64,000 nucleotides of DNA from Zobellia nedashkovskayae (lineage in GTDB: Bacteria > Bacteroidota > Bacteroidia > Flavobacteriales > Flavobacteriaceae). The notes under the pieces are model-generated. The model had not been told where the DNA came from. It saw only the letters and a program-made list of their open reading frames with translations, and did not search any database. This document shows, one piece after another, positions 10,101 through 19,441 of this stretch. Both the position numbers and the translations under genes were made by a program. The first letter of the stretch is position 1, and each line of letters starts with the position of its first letter. The stretch spans positions 4,104,685 to 4,168,684 of the forward strand of contig NZ_JADDXR010000002.1 of the NCBI RefSeq assembly GCF_015330125.1, read 5' to 3'.

Positions 10101-10131
10101 AAGACCACATAAGATATACTCATGTGGTCTT
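10101..10131 (-). terminator. Terminator after ychF
   Basis: A 10-base perfect inverted repeat (AAGACCACAT / ATGTGGTCTT) has an 11-base loop and lies downstream of ychF, between it and the UvrD helicase gene. Read on the minus strand it is followed by a T/A-rich stretch. Confidence 0.8.
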
Positions 10132-10197
10132 AAAAAATTATTTTACTATGAGCTTAACAAATAGTTATAGCTCTATTTTTCATAAATGTAATGAAAA

Positions 10198-11292
10198 CTA
10201 TACGTTGAATCTAAAGTGCATAACATCGCCATCTTTAACAATGTACTCTTTACCTTCTACACGCATTTTACCAGCTTCCTTCACCTTAGCCTCGCTACCA
10301 AATTGCACATAGTCATTATAAGCAATAACCTCGGCACGAATAAAGCCTTTCTCAAAATCCGTATGAATTACACCAGCGGCCTGTGGAGCAGTTGCACCAA
10401 CAGGAATAGTCCAAGCGCGTACTTCCTTTACACCAGCTGTGAAATATGTTTCTAAATTTAATAATTTATAAGCACCGCGAATTAATTTAGCAGAACCCGG
10501 TTCTTCTAAACCAAGATCTTCCAAAAACATTTGACGTTCTTCGTAAGTTTCTAATTCCGTAATATCTGCTTCTGTGCCCACTGCTAGGACAACTACTTCT
10601 GCATCTTCTTGAGCAACGGCAGCTTTTACTCTATCAACATATTCGTTTCCTGTTGCGGCAGCATCTTCATCTACATTACAAACATACATTACAGGTTTAT
10701 CCGTAATAAACTGCAATGGCTTTACAAATTCTTCTCTATCATCTTTAGACAATTCAATAGCACGAACTGAAGTACCTGCTTCTAAACCTGTTTTCAACTT
10801 CAAAAGAACAGCTTCTTCTTTTTGGGCTTCTTTATTACCCGTTTTAGCAGCTCGCTTTACTTTGTCCAGTTTTTTATCTACTGTTTCTAAGTCTTTTAGT
10901 TGCAATTCCATATCAATGGTCTCTTTATCCCTAATTGGGTCTACAGAACCATCTACATGAATAATATTATCATCATTAAAGCAACGTAAGACATGCAAAA
11001 TAGCATCGGTTTCACGAATATTTCCTAAAAACTGATTTCCTAACCCTTCGCCTTTACTTGCTCCTTTTACTAACCCAGCAATATCAACGATTTCAACCGT
11101 TGCAGGTAAAACGCGTTCTGGGTCTACCAAAGCCTCTAGTTTTTGCAATCTAGCATCTGGAACATTTACTACTCCAATATTAGGCTCTATTGTACAAAAA
11201 GGAAAATTGGCACTTTGTGCCTTAGCGTTGGAAAGACAATTGAAAAGAGTTGATTTTCCTACATTTGGCAATCCTACAATACCTGCTTTCAT
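10198..11292 (-). CDS. ychF: Redox-regulated Obg-family ATPase YchF
   Basis: YchF/OLA1 binds ATP rather than GTP, associates with ribosomes and is involved in translation and oxidative-stress responses. From the chosen start the protein has 364 residues and begins [15 protein letters not shown], with the P-loop at residues 7-15. It then shows the switch region ([23 protein letters not shown]), the adenine-specifying NVDE in place of the GTPase NKxD, and the C-terminal TGS domain ([19 protein letters not shown] ... [11 protein letters not shown]). An in-frame ATG exists at 11397, but the extra 35 residues are unlike the family, so I place the start at 11292. Confidence 0.95.
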   Translation of the reverse strand: MKAGIVGLPNVGKSTLFNCLSNAKAQSANFPFCTIEPNIGVVNVPDARLQKLEALVDPERVLPATVEIVDIAGLVKGASKGEGLGNQFLGNIRETDAILHVLRCFNDDNIIHVDGSVDPIRDKETIDMELQLKDLETVDKKLDKVKRAAKTGNKEAQKEEAVLLKLKTGLEAGTSVRAIELSKDDREEFVKPLQFITDKPVMYVCNVDEDAAATGNEYVDRVKAAVAQEDAEVVVLAVGTEADITELETYEERQMFLEDLGLEEPGSAKLIRGAYKLLNLETYFTAGVKEVRAWTIPVGATAPQAAGVIHTDFEKGFIRAEVIAYNDYVQFGSEAKVKEAGKMRVEGKEYIVKDGDVMHFRFNV

Positions 11293-11574
11293 CTTGAAAA
11301 TTGTAATTAAAGTTTGAATAAATTTAAAAGGTCCTCTAAAATAGGCTGCAAAGATAACTTTTTGAATTGGTATTTTTAATAAAAGTCTTTCCCTCACGTA
11401 TTACCCTAAATCATCTCCTTTCAACCACAATATTTAACATTAAATAATAGTCAGCTAAATAAGTGTATCATTGCCACATATTTAACCAATTGTTATAATT
11501 GCTGGTTTTAATATTTCATTTAACATAATTTTAATAATGATTACATATATTTATGGTCTGGACAGATATAGAAT

Positions 11575-12153
11575 ATGAACACTTCTTCTGAAAAACCTCT
11601 ATGGCAATTATTTATCGAAGGTGATAAAAATGCCTTTTCTTCATTATTTAAAACCTACTATTCACAATTATATAGTTATGGTTTGAAGATATCTTCTGAC
11701 CAATTTATTACTGAAGATTGTCTCCAGAGTTTTTTTATTTACTTACATAAAAATAGAAGAAATTTAGGTGAAGTTAATAACGTAAAATCCTATTTATTTA
11801 TATCATTCAGAAGAGCTATTTTAAAAAGTCTTAAAAAAGAGCGCCTATTTACTTCTTATGAAGAAAGCTTAGAATCTAACCCATCATTTGGATTTTCCCC
11901 CGAAGAATTAAAAATTGAACAAGAAATAAGTAAAACAAAGAGCACTACCCTAGTTATCCTCCTCAACTCCCTATCTACAAGACAACGGGAAGTGGTGTAT
12001 TTAAAATACTACAGCGGGCTTTCTATTAAGGACACAGCAGAGGTTATGGATATCTCGTATCAAAGCGTATTAAATACATTACAAAAAGCCTTTACCAAGT
12101 TGCGGAGTGAGATTTTAGACCATGAAATATCTGCAGTTTTAAAAAAAACTTAA
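11575..12153 (+). CDS. ECF-type RNA polymerase sigma factor (FecI-like)
   Basis: This 192-residue group IV sigma factor has region 2 at about residues 15-85 (SLFKTYYSQLYSYGLKIS ... DCLQSFFIYLH, NVKSYLFISFRRAILKSLKKE). Region 4 at about 125-185 is a helix-turn-helix (LSTRQREVVYLKYYSGLSIKDTAEVMDISYQSVLNTLQKAF). It heads a sigma/FecR/TonB-receptor trio, the standard cell-surface signalling arrangement. It most likely drives transcription of the receptor operon when FecR is signalled. A hairpin with a T-run separates it from fecR. Confidence 0.92.
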   Translation: MNTSSEKPLWQLFIEGDKNAFSSLFKTYYSQLYSYGLKISSDQFITEDCLQSFFIYLHKNRRNLGEVNNVKSYLFISFRRAILKSLKKERLFTSYEESLESNPSFGFSPEELKIEQEISKTKSTTLVILLNSLSTRQREVVYLKYYSGLSIKDTAEVMDISYQSVLNTLQKAFTKLRSEILDHEISAVLKKT

Positions 12154-12174
12154 AAAAGTAGGGTATAAATAATA

Positions 12175-12208
12175 TAAGATGGTCTCTTTATTACTGAAGA
12201 CCATTTTT
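12175..12208 (+). terminator. Terminator/attenuator-like hairpin between the sigma gene and fecR
   Basis: AAGATGGTCT (12176-12185) pairs with AGACCATTTT (12198-12207) as ten base pairs, one of them G-U, around a 12-base loop. The 3' arm runs into TTTTT directly before the ATG at 12209. The shape is that of a Rho-independent terminator. It also argues against using the ATG at 12179, which lies inside the 5' arm. Confidence 0.6.
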
Positions 12209-13204
12209 ATGAGTAAAAAAAACCTTTCCCTTTTAGAAATTCTCATAGACGATATTTCGTTTATAAATTGGGCCAAGAACCAAAATCAAAACGACGTAGC
12301 CTTCTGGAACAATTGGATTGAAAAACACCCTGATAAAATAGAAACCGTGTTTAATGCTAAGGCTATAGTTCTTGGAATTCAGTTTGAGAAAACCCTAATT
12401 TCCGAAAGTAAAATTGAGAGGGAACTTAGTCATATCCTAGCTCAGATAGAGCCAGAAAAAAATAGTCCCAAAAGAAAAAAACCTACTTCAAAAGCAGTTA
12501 AGTATGTAGCAATTACTGCTGTCCTAATCCTATTGGTAACTTTTGGTTATAGTTTTTTACCTACTAACACCACAATAACACACAAAACGGTATTTGGTGA
12601 AATAATTGATTTAAAATTACCTGATGGCACTTCTGTTGTTTTAAACGGAAATTCTGAAATCTCATACGACAAAACATCCCCTCGTAATATAAATTTATCA
12701 GGAGAAGCTTATTTCAAAGTGAAATCTATACCATCTACCAAAGCTAAATTTTGGGTAAACACAAAAGATTTAAAAGTTGAAGTATTTGGAACACAGTTCC
12801 ATGTAAGTACAAGGGATAATAAGACCGGAGTTCTTTTAGATGAAGGTTCTATCGAACTTTTATTGGACAATGGAACCACCCAAAAAATGATACCGGGTGA
12901 GTTGGTGTCCTATTCCAAAGAAGATAAAGCTATAACGCATGACAAAGTAACCCAAGAGCTATCATACTCTTTATGGCGGGAAGGAACTTATATTTTTAAT
13001 AACACTACGGTATACGAGGTTATGAAAAACATAGAACAGGCATATGGAATGGAAACCGAATTCATTGACGAAGAACTTAAAGACCAAAAACTAACCGGGG
13101 GAATCCCCAATCAAAATCTCAAAATTTGTTTGTCAGCAATAGAAAAATCGACAGGGACGAGAATTGTCATAAAAGGCAAGAGACTACTAATCTTCAAGAA
13201 CTAA
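12209..13204 (+). CDS. FecR family anti-sigma factor
   Basis: From ATG 12209 this is a 331-residue single-pass inner-membrane protein. It has a cytoplasmic N-terminal domain of about 95 residues, one membrane segment (VKYVAITAVLILLVTFGYSFL) and a periplasmic FecR domain with LPDGTSVVLNGNSEISY and VFGTQFHVS. The DUF4974-like C-terminal region (YEVMKNIEQAYGMETEFI ... LTGGIPNQNLKICLSAIEKSTG) resembles an STN fold. It should hold the upstream sigma factor inactive until it is contacted by the receptor. An in-frame ATG at 12179 is rejected because of the hairpin. The receptor gene follows after 11-20 bases. Confidence 0.92.
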   Translation: MSKKNLSLLEILIDDISFINWAKNQNQNDVAFWNNWIEKHPDKIETVFNAKAIVLGIQFEKTLISESKIERELSHILAQIEPEKNSPKRKKPTSKAVKYVAITAVLILLVTFGYSFLPTNTTITHKTVFGEIIDLKLPDGTSVVLNGNSEISYDKTSPRNINLSGEAYFKVKSIPSTKAKFWVNTKDLKVEVFGTQFHVSTRDNKTGVLLDEGSIELLLDNGTTQKMIPGELVSYSKEDKAITHDKVTQELSYSLWREGTYIFNNTTVYEVMKNIEQAYGMETEFIDEELKDQKLTGGIPNQNLKICLSAIEKSTGTRIVIKGKRLLIFKN

Positions 13205-13224
13205 CTAAAAATTAAATGATTATT

Positions 13225-16200
13225 ATGAGAAAAACTATTTTGAAAACACTGTTAACTGCAAGTCTAGCGATAGGAACTGTGCAGGTTCAGGCATCAGAAA
13301 ACAACATTACCATGGAGGTGGAAGAGAATGTTGCTCTGTCCGATTTTCTTACCGATATAAGCAAAAAGCATAAAGTCTACTTTACTTATAATGCCAGTCT
13401 TATATCCGGAGAAAACTTAGATCCTGAAGAATATAGATATAGTAAACTAAATAAAATCATAAGCAAACTTGAAAGTAAAACAAGTTTCGATTTTGAGTAT
13501 TTAGGAAACAACTATTATGTGGTTTACCACAAGAAAGCAGAGAAAGTTAAACTTAACAAACTTTCTCTTAACACTTTAAGTTACAGTACGGTAAAAGATT
13601 TATCCATATTACAACAATCAATAACCGGTAATATTAAAGATCAAGATGGTAATCCATTAGCAGGTGTTAACGTTGTTGAAAAAGGCACGACTAATGGAAC
13701 TACATCTGATTTTGATGGTAACTATACTATTGATGCCGCAGCAGATGCGACTTTGGTATTTAGTTATATCGGTTTTCCTACCAAGGAAAAAAAGGTAGAC
13801 GGCAAATCTGTTGTTAATGTATCACTTAGTGAAGGTGTACAATTAGAAGAGTTTATTGTTGTTGGTTCAAGAACTGCACCAAGAAGTAATACAGATACGC
13901 CTTTACCAGTGGATGTTGTTGGCGTAAAGGAATTGACTTCTACCGGTCAAGCAACTTTTGATAAAGCTTTGCAATACAGAATTCCATCATTTAACACCGT
14001 TCAAACACCGGTAAACGATGCAACTTCTTTACTAGATCCTTATGAAATTCGTAACATGGGGCCAAGTAGAACTTTGATTCTTATTAACGGTAAACGTAAA
14101 AACTTAAGCGCCTTGCTTTATACACAAACCTCTCCAGGACGTGGCGAAACAGGCGCTGATATTTCTGCAATACCTACAGATGCAATCAAAAGAGTAGAGA
14201 TTCTAAGAGATGGTGCTTCTGCTCAATACGGTTCTGATGCCATTGCAGGTGTAATGAATATTATCTTAAAAGACACCCCTAATGAAGGTTCTGCTACAAT
14301 TCGTACGGGCATTACTTCAGAAGGTGACGGAGAGATGTTTGGTGTTGCTGCTAACAATGGGTCTACTATTGGAGACGATAAAGGTTTTATAAATTATACC
14401 ATTGATTTATCAAAAGTAAACCAAGCGAACAGACCAGGTACGGTAAATGCAGCTGGTGAGGCGGCTGATTTTGGCGCTGATATTGCAGATGTACAGGAGT
14501 TCTTATCTAGAAGACCTGATGCCGGAAATATAAATGGTTCACCAGAAACTGCTGCAGCTAAATTCTCAGTAAACTTAGGTTATGACTTAAGTGAAAACAC
14601 TTCATTATATGGTAATGCAGCTTATGTCTACAAAGCCGTAAATAGTTTTGCTAATTATAGGACACCGTATTGGAGGACTGTAGATGATTACCCTTATTTG
14701 GCTGATTTTTTCCCTGGAAACAATCCAAACACAGCTGGAGGTTATGATGGTTATGTTCCTACTTTTGAAGGTTTATTAAGTGATTACAATGCTACAATAG
14801 GTTTCAAATCAACTATTAATGATTGGAATATTGATGCAAGTTTTACAACCGGTGGTAACTTACAAACCTATAAAGTAAATGACACTCATAATAGAAACAT
14901 CGTATATTCTCCATCAGTATTTATAGATGCTAATGGTAATGGCTCGGTTGATGACGGTGAAATAACAGAAGGTTCTGAACTATACAGAGAAAATAGTCAA
15001 CAATCTTTTGATCCAGGAGGAACTAAATTTTCTCATAATGTAGGTAACATTGATATTTCAAGGTTGCTTTCTGATAAAATTAGTATTGGTTTTGGTGCTG
15101 AGTTTAGAACAGAAACTTTTGAAATCATAGAAGGAGAATTAGCTTCTTACGATGGTGGTGGTGCAGATTCTTTTGCTGGAGCCTCTCCTCAAAACTCAGG
15201 AAAATTCAATCGCTACAATATTGGTGGCTACTTGAGTTTAGATTACGATGTAACCGATGCCTTCTTGCTAAGTGGTACTATTAGAACAGAAAACTATTCT
15301 GATTTTGGTAATGCTTTTGTTTACAAGTTCAGTACCCGTTACAAAGTAGCTGATGCGTTTACTTTAAGAGGTTCAATTTCTTCAGGTTTTAGAGCTCCTA
15401 CCTTACACCAAATTTATACCCAAAAAGCGCAGTATAGTTTTGTGCCAGGACAAGGTATTCAAGTAGGTGGTTTAATTAACAACGTATCTACACAAGCTAA
15501 ACTTCTAGGTATACCGCAATTAGATGCTGAAACGTCTACCAACTTCACCATTGGTTTTGGTGGTAAATTAGGTAATAAATTCAGCTATACTTTTGATTAC
15601 TACAATATTGCTGTAGAAGATAGAATTGTGTTAGGAAATGAAATTGGAGGTAGTGGTGATCCTACTAACCCATTAGATATTCTTTTAGCAAGCAATAACT
15701 TAAGTGATGTTAGCTTTTTCTCTAACGCTATTGATACAAAAACTTCTGGTGTAGATGTTGTTCTTGCCTACAAAGGTATTGCGCTTGGAGCAGGTAGTCT
15801 AGATTTAAATTTATCTGGAAACTATACGATTCAAAACGAACTTGATGGCCCTGTTAAGGATATTGATTTAGTAGCCAATTCAGGTCAGTCTGTTGTAAAC
15901 GGTACTCAAGAGGCTTTGTTCTTTACTTCGCGTCCGGAAACAAAGTGGATTTTTGGAATTAACTACGATATCAACAAATTCGGTTTCTCTTTGAATAATA
16001 CGTATTTCGGAAAGACTAAATTCCAACAACAAGGTTTAGATGAGAATTTATTTACTGAGTTTACACCAAACGTTGTAACTGACTTGGGAATCAATTTTAA
16101 TGCGACTGAAAAATTTACGATTGCATTAAATGTCAACAACATATTTGATGTGTTGCCTGAGTGGAGTTTTCAATCTAAAAACGCTGCAGGTAATGCTATT

Positions 16201-16338
16201 CTTGCTGACCCAGCACAGGTTCAAAACCAGTCTAATCTAATTACTTTCAACCAAAGATATTCTCAAATGACTTATGATGGTTACCATTTTAGTCAATTAG
16301 GAACGATGTTTAACTTATCGTTAAACTATAAGTTCTAA
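13225..16338 (+). CDS. TonB-dependent receptor with N-terminal STN signalling domain
   Basis: An outer-membrane active-transport receptor of about 1037 residues from ATG 13225 (13216 is possible). In order: a signal peptide (LLTASLAIGTVQVQAS); a secretin/TonB short N-terminal (STN) domain, about residues 25-105; a carboxypeptidase-regulatory-like beta-sandwich (ITGNIKDQDGNPLAGVNVVEKGTTNGT), about 130-210; a plug domain with RTLILINGKRKN and VEILRDGASAQYGSDAIAGVMNIIL; then a beta-barrel ending in aromatic-rich FNLSLNYKF. The STN domain and upstream sigma/FecR pair mark it as a signal-transducing receptor. No SusD partner follows, so siderophore, cofactor or other ligands are as likely as glycans. 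Confidence 0.93.
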   Translation: MRKTILKTLLTASLAIGTVQVQASENNITMEVEENVALSDFLTDISKKHKVYFTYNASLISGENLDPEEYRYSKLNKIISKLESKTSFDFEYLGNNYYVVYHKKAEKVKLNKLSLNTLSYSTVKDLSILQQSITGNIKDQDGNPLAGVNVVEKGTTNGTTSDFDGNYTIDAAADATLVFSYIGFPTKEKKVDGKSVVNVSLSEGVQLEEFIVVGSRTAPRSNTDTPLPVDVVGVKELTSTGQATFDKALQYRIPSFNTVQTPVNDATSLLDPYEIRNMGPSRTLILINGKRKNLSALLYTQTSPGRGETGADISAIPTDAIKRVEILRDGASAQYGSDAIAGVMNIILKDTPNEGSATIRTGITSEGDGEMFGVAANNGSTIGDDKGFINYTIDLSKVNQANRPGTVNAAGEAADFGADIADVQEFLSRRPDAGNINGSPETAAAKFSVNLGYDLSENTSLYGNAAYVYKAVNSFANYRTPYWRTVDDYPYLADFFPGNNPNTAGGYDGYVPTFEGLLSDYNATIGFKSTINDWNIDASFTTGGNLQTYKVNDTHNRNIVYSPSVFIDANGNGSVDDGEITEGSELYRENSQQSFDPGGTKFSHNVGNIDISRLLSDKISIGFGAEFRTETFEIIEGELASYDGGGADSFAGASPQNSGKFNRYNIGGYLSLDYDVTDAFLLSGTIRTENYSDFGNAFVYKFSTRYKVADAFTLRGSISSGFRAPTLHQIYTQKAQYSFVPGQGIQVGGLINNVSTQAKLLGIPQLDAETSTNFTIGFGGKLGNKFSYTFDYYNIAVEDRIVLGNEIGGSGDPTNPLDILLASNNLSDVSFFSNAIDTKTSGVDVVLAYKGIALGAGSLDLNLSGNYTIQNELDGPVKDIDLVANSGQSVVNGTQEALFFTSRPETKWIFGINYDINKFGFSLNNTYFGKTKFQQQGLDENLFTEFTPNVVTDLGINFNATEKFTIALNVNNIFDVLPEWSFQSKNAAGNAILADPAQVQNQSNLITFNQRYSQMTYDGYHFSQLGTMFNLSLNYKF

Positions 16339-16370
16339 GATTTGAGTTTAAGTGTATTTTTGTTTTAGCT

Positions 16371-16400
16371 AAAGCTGCCTGTAACCAGGCAGCTTTTTTT
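16371..16400 (+). terminator. Terminator after the TonB receptor
   Basis: AAAGCTGCCT and AGGCAGCTTT form a perfect 10-base stem around a 6-base loop, followed by more T. Confidence 0.92.
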
Positions 16401-16603
16401 ATTCAGGTAATTCAAAATAGAATATTCAAAGTGTTTGGCTTTGGTTATAAGAATTTATTTCTATGAATACTGGCATAAATACTCATTGCATAAATGAGTC
16501 CACACAAGATTATATTAGAGTAAAGACACTTTTGATTCATATGAGGCTAACATATGTTATGACAGCTTCTAAATCCTTGAATAAACAACCAAAATAGGGA
16601 AAC
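16401..16603. other. Gene-free stretch between two terminators
   Basis: About 200 AT-rich bases lie between the TonB receptor terminator and the ferredoxin terminator. I see no open frame with coding character, no tRNA and no convincing promoter. Short repeats such as CATATG twice within 16539-16557 are too small to interpret. Confidence 0.6.
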
Positions 16604-16632
16604 AAAAAACCCGGGCAATGCCCAGGTTTTTA
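16604..16632 (-). terminator. Terminator after the ferredoxin gene
   Basis: An inverted repeat (AAAAACC-C-GGGC, loop AAT, GCCC-A-GGTTTTT) has a single C/A mismatch and T-runs on both strands. It is 36 bases past the ferredoxin stop. Confidence 0.8.
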
Positions 16633-16668
16633 TTCAATGTCTTTCGACTGAAAAATTATTTTGATATC

Positions 16669-17022
16669 CTAACCGTCAGGATGCATGAATTTTTGCTTAG
16701 CCAATAAGGTTTCTTCGGACTCTACATGATCCTCATCTGGAACACAACAGTCTACTGGGCATACCGCCGCACACTGTGGTTCTTCATGAAAGCCCATACA
16801 TTCCGTACACTTATCTGGTGAAATATAATATATTTCATCACTGATAGGTTCTTGTACCTCGTCCGCATTCACCGATTTTCCATTTGGAAGTACAACATCA
16901 CCTTCTAAAGAGGTGCCATCATTGTAACGCCATTCATCGGCTCCTTCGTAAATTGCAGTGTTCGGACATTCCGGCTCACAAGCTCCGCAATTAATACATT
17001 CATCCGTTATAACTATTGCCAT
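16669..17022 (-). CDS. 4Fe-4S dicluster ferredoxin
   Basis: A 117-residue cytosolic electron carrier with two cluster motifs: [12 protein letters not shown] at residues 10-21, and [18 protein letters not shown] in the second half, where the longer loop after the second cysteine is typical of the bacterial YfhL/FdxA-like type. A Cys pair (DCC) follows. It diverges from the acyl-CoA reductase gene with a shared upstream region of about 130 bases, an arrangement common in flavobacteria. The redox partner is not shown. Confidence 0.92.
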   Translation of the reverse strand: MAIVITDECINCGACEPECPNTAIYEGADEWRYNDGTSLEGDVVLPNGKSVNADEVQEPISDEIYYISPDKCTECMGFHEEPQCAAVCPVDCCVPDEDHVESEETLLAKQKFMHPDG

Positions 17023-17151
17023 ATTATTTTTATTAAGCTGAACAGCCTTTAACCCGTTCGTTATATTTCATTTTAATCGTGAAAGCAAAAATCAATTCAG
17101 TATTCTTACTTTTGCACAAAGGTACTTCGGAATACAATTTTGAACAAATAT

Positions 17152-18192
17152 ATGAACGACCATCACAAAACTTTTATTGCATTTGTTAAACTCGGCCACT
17201 TTCTTAGAGAGTTTGTTACATTGGAAACACCAAATGACGAATGGTCTATTAAATTAGACGAAGCTATCATTCTTTCCAAACACAAAAATGGTTGGTTTAC
17301 TCGAGAAAATGTCACCCATGCCATAAAAAGTTGGGGAGAATTACTAACGGAAGAACAACTTTCTGCTTGGTTGGAGCCCTATAATTTGAGTCAGAATAAA
17401 CCAAAAATCGTGGCATTGATCATGGCAGGAAATATTCCGCTCGTTGGTTTTCATGATTTATTATGTGTACTTATTACCGGTAATAAGGTGTTTGCGAAAC
17501 TATCCTCTAATGACAATGCACTCATCTTATTCATAAAGGATTACCTCTCTTCTATTGAACCTACTTTTGAAGATACTATTGAAATTGCAGAGGGTAAAAT
17601 GGAAGGTTTTGATGCCGTTATAGCTACAGGGAGTAATAACACTTCTCGTTATTTTGAACACTACTTTAGCAAAGTACCCAACATCATCAGAAAAAATAGA
17701 AACTCTATTTCAGTATTGACCGGAAACGAGTCAAAAGAACAATTAAATGCTCTAGGTGAGGATATCTTTAGATATTATGGACTAGGATGCCGTAGCGTTA
17801 GCAAAGTTTTTGTCCCCAAATCATATGATTTTGACAGCCTTTTTAAAGCAGTTTACTCCTATCATCCTATTGTAGACCATGTAAAATACGCTAATAATTA
17901 CGATTATAACAAAGCGGTTTACCTCATGTCAGAATTTAAAATACTAGATAATGGCTTCTTGATTCTCAAAGAAGACAAAAGCTATTCCTCCCCTATCGCT
18001 TCCTTGTTTTATGAGCGCTATGAGAGTTTAGATGATTTAAAAGAACGCCTTACTGCAGATGCCAATGAGCTACAATGTATTGTTGGTGAAAACATTTTTG
18101 AGGGAGAAATAGCCTTCGGACAGACCCAACAACCTTCGCTTACGGACTATGCAGATAATGTAGACACTGTTGACTTCCTGTTAAGAACCTAA
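17152..18192 (+). CDS. Acyl-CoA reductase (LuxC-like)
   Basis: A protein of about 346 residues in the aldehyde-dehydrogenase superfamily branch related to LuxC, which reduces acyl-CoA or acyl-thioesters to aldehydes with NADPH. Visible pieces include VALIMAGNIPLVGFHDLLCVLITGN (nucleotide-binding region, near residue 85), ATGSNNTSRYFEHYF and the FRYYGLGCRSVSKVFVP segment carrying the probable catalytic cysteine. ATG 17152 is preferred over an in-frame TTG at 17140. No luciferase genes are nearby, so this is metabolic, not bioluminescence. serC and serA follow on the same strand. Confidence 0.85.
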   Translation: MNDHHKTFIAFVKLGHFLREFVTLETPNDEWSIKLDEAIILSKHKNGWFTRENVTHAIKSWGELLTEEQLSAWLEPYNLSQNKPKIVALIMAGNIPLVGFHDLLCVLITGNKVFAKLSSNDNALILFIKDYLSSIEPTFEDTIEIAEGKMEGFDAVIATGSNNTSRYFEHYFSKVPNIIRKNRNSISVLTGNESKEQLNALGEDIFRYYGLGCRSVSKVFVPKSYDFDSLFKAVYSYHPIVDHVKYANNYDYNKAVYLMSEFKILDNGFLILKEDKSYSSPIASLFYERYESLDDLKERLTADANELQCIVGENIFEGEIAFGQTQQPSLTDYADNVDTVDFLLRT

Positions 18193-18268
18193 TAGAATTT
18201 TTTGTTAATACTAACCCTGTTTACCCTTAAATTCAAGACCTTTACCACTTAATTTTTTTACAATTCTT

Positions 18269-19333
18269 ATGAAAAAACATAATTTTAGTGCCGGACCTAG
18301 CATACTGCCACAGGAAGTTTTATTAAAATCTTCTGAAGCCATAATGGACTTTAACGGTTCTGGACTTTCCCTTATAGAGATTTCTCATAGAAGCAAAGAC
18401 TTTGTAGAAGTCATTGAAAATGCTCGTAGCCTTGCTCTTGAGCTTTTAGGTCTTGAAGGAAAAGGCTATACGGCACTCTTTCTTCAAGGCGGCGCCAGTA
18501 TGCAATTTTTAATGGCGGCCTATAACCTTTTAGAAAAAAAAGCGGGATACCTTAATACAGGTACTTGGAGCGAAAAAGCAATTAATGAAGCTAAATTGTT
18601 TGGTGATATTGTTGAAGTAGGCTCTTCTAAAGACGAAAATTTCAATTACATACCAAAAGGATATTCAGTCCCTGAAGACCTTGATTATCTTCACGTTACC
18701 TCTAACAATACGATTTTTGGTACGCAGATGAAAAAATTTCCAATGACTAATGTGCCGTTGATATGTGATATGAGTTCTGATATCTTCTCCCGTCAAATGG
18801 ATTTTTCTCAATTTGATTTGATTTATGCTGGGGCGCAGAAAAATATGGGGCCCGCAGGAACAACCCTCGTAGTCGTAAAAGAGGATATATTAGGAAAAGT
18901 ATCTAGAAAGATTCCTAGTATGTTAGATTACCAAGTACATATTTCAAAAGACAGTATGTTCAATACACCTCCTGTTTTTGCTGTGTATACTTCTATGCTA
19001 ACCTTAGAATGGTTAAAAAATCTTGGTGGCATTGCTGCTATTGAAGAAATTAACGAGAAGAAAGCTCGATTAATTTATTCTGAAATTGATTTGAACCCTG
19101 TTTTTAAAGGATTTGCTAAAACAGAGGATAGATCAATCATGAATGCTACTTTCAATTTGGCCAATGACAAATTAAAAGAAACCTTTGATGCCCAATGTAA
19201 AGAAGCTGGTATTAATGGTATTAACGGTCACCGTTCCGTTGGTGGATACCGCGCTTCTATGTACAACGCCCTATCATTAGAAAGTGTTGGCGTCTTGGTA
19301 GATATCATGAGCGAAATGGAAAGAAAAGGGTAA
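18269..19333 (+). CDS. serC: Phosphoserine aminotransferase
   Basis: A 354-residue PLP enzyme of fold type I that converts 3-phosphohydroxypyruvate and glutamate to phosphoserine. It opens with the family signature KKHNFSAGPSILPQEVL. The PLP lysine is in YAGAQKNMGPAGTTLVVV near residue 190, and phosphate-binding residues appear in the HRSVGGYRASMYNALS tail. It is followed after 108 bases by serA, giving the first two serine biosynthesis steps together. Confidence 0.96.
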   Translation: MKKHNFSAGPSILPQEVLLKSSEAIMDFNGSGLSLIEISHRSKDFVEVIENARSLALELLGLEGKGYTALFLQGGASMQFLMAAYNLLEKKAGYLNTGTWSEKAINEAKLFGDIVEVGSSKDENFNYIPKGYSVPEDLDYLHVTSNNTIFGTQMKKFPMTNVPLICDMSSDIFSRQMDFSQFDLIYAGAQKNMGPAGTTLVVVKEDILGKVSRKIPSMLDYQVHISKDSMFNTPPVFAVYTSMLTLEWLKNLGGIAAIEEINEKKARLIYSEIDLNPVFKGFAKTEDRSIMNATFNLANDKLKETFDAQCKEAGINGINGHRSVGGYRASMYNALSLESVGVLVDIMSEMERKG

Positions 19334-19441
19334 AGCTACTTTTTTACCTTGATTCAATAAACAATAAAAAATGCATCCGTTGGCACACTGCTAACGGATT
19401 CATTTTAAGCAATAGCAACACTAATAAATTTTCCGAATAGA

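Noticed and set aside
13225..16338. SusC of a polysaccharide utilisation locus
   Set aside because: No SusD, glycoside hydrolase or sulfatase gene follows; the gene is bounded by a terminator.
16669..18192. Bioluminescence locus because of the LuxC-like reductase
   Set aside because: No luxA, luxB, luxD or luxE is present; neighbours are ferredoxin and serine biosynthesis genes, which is the usual flavobacterial setting.
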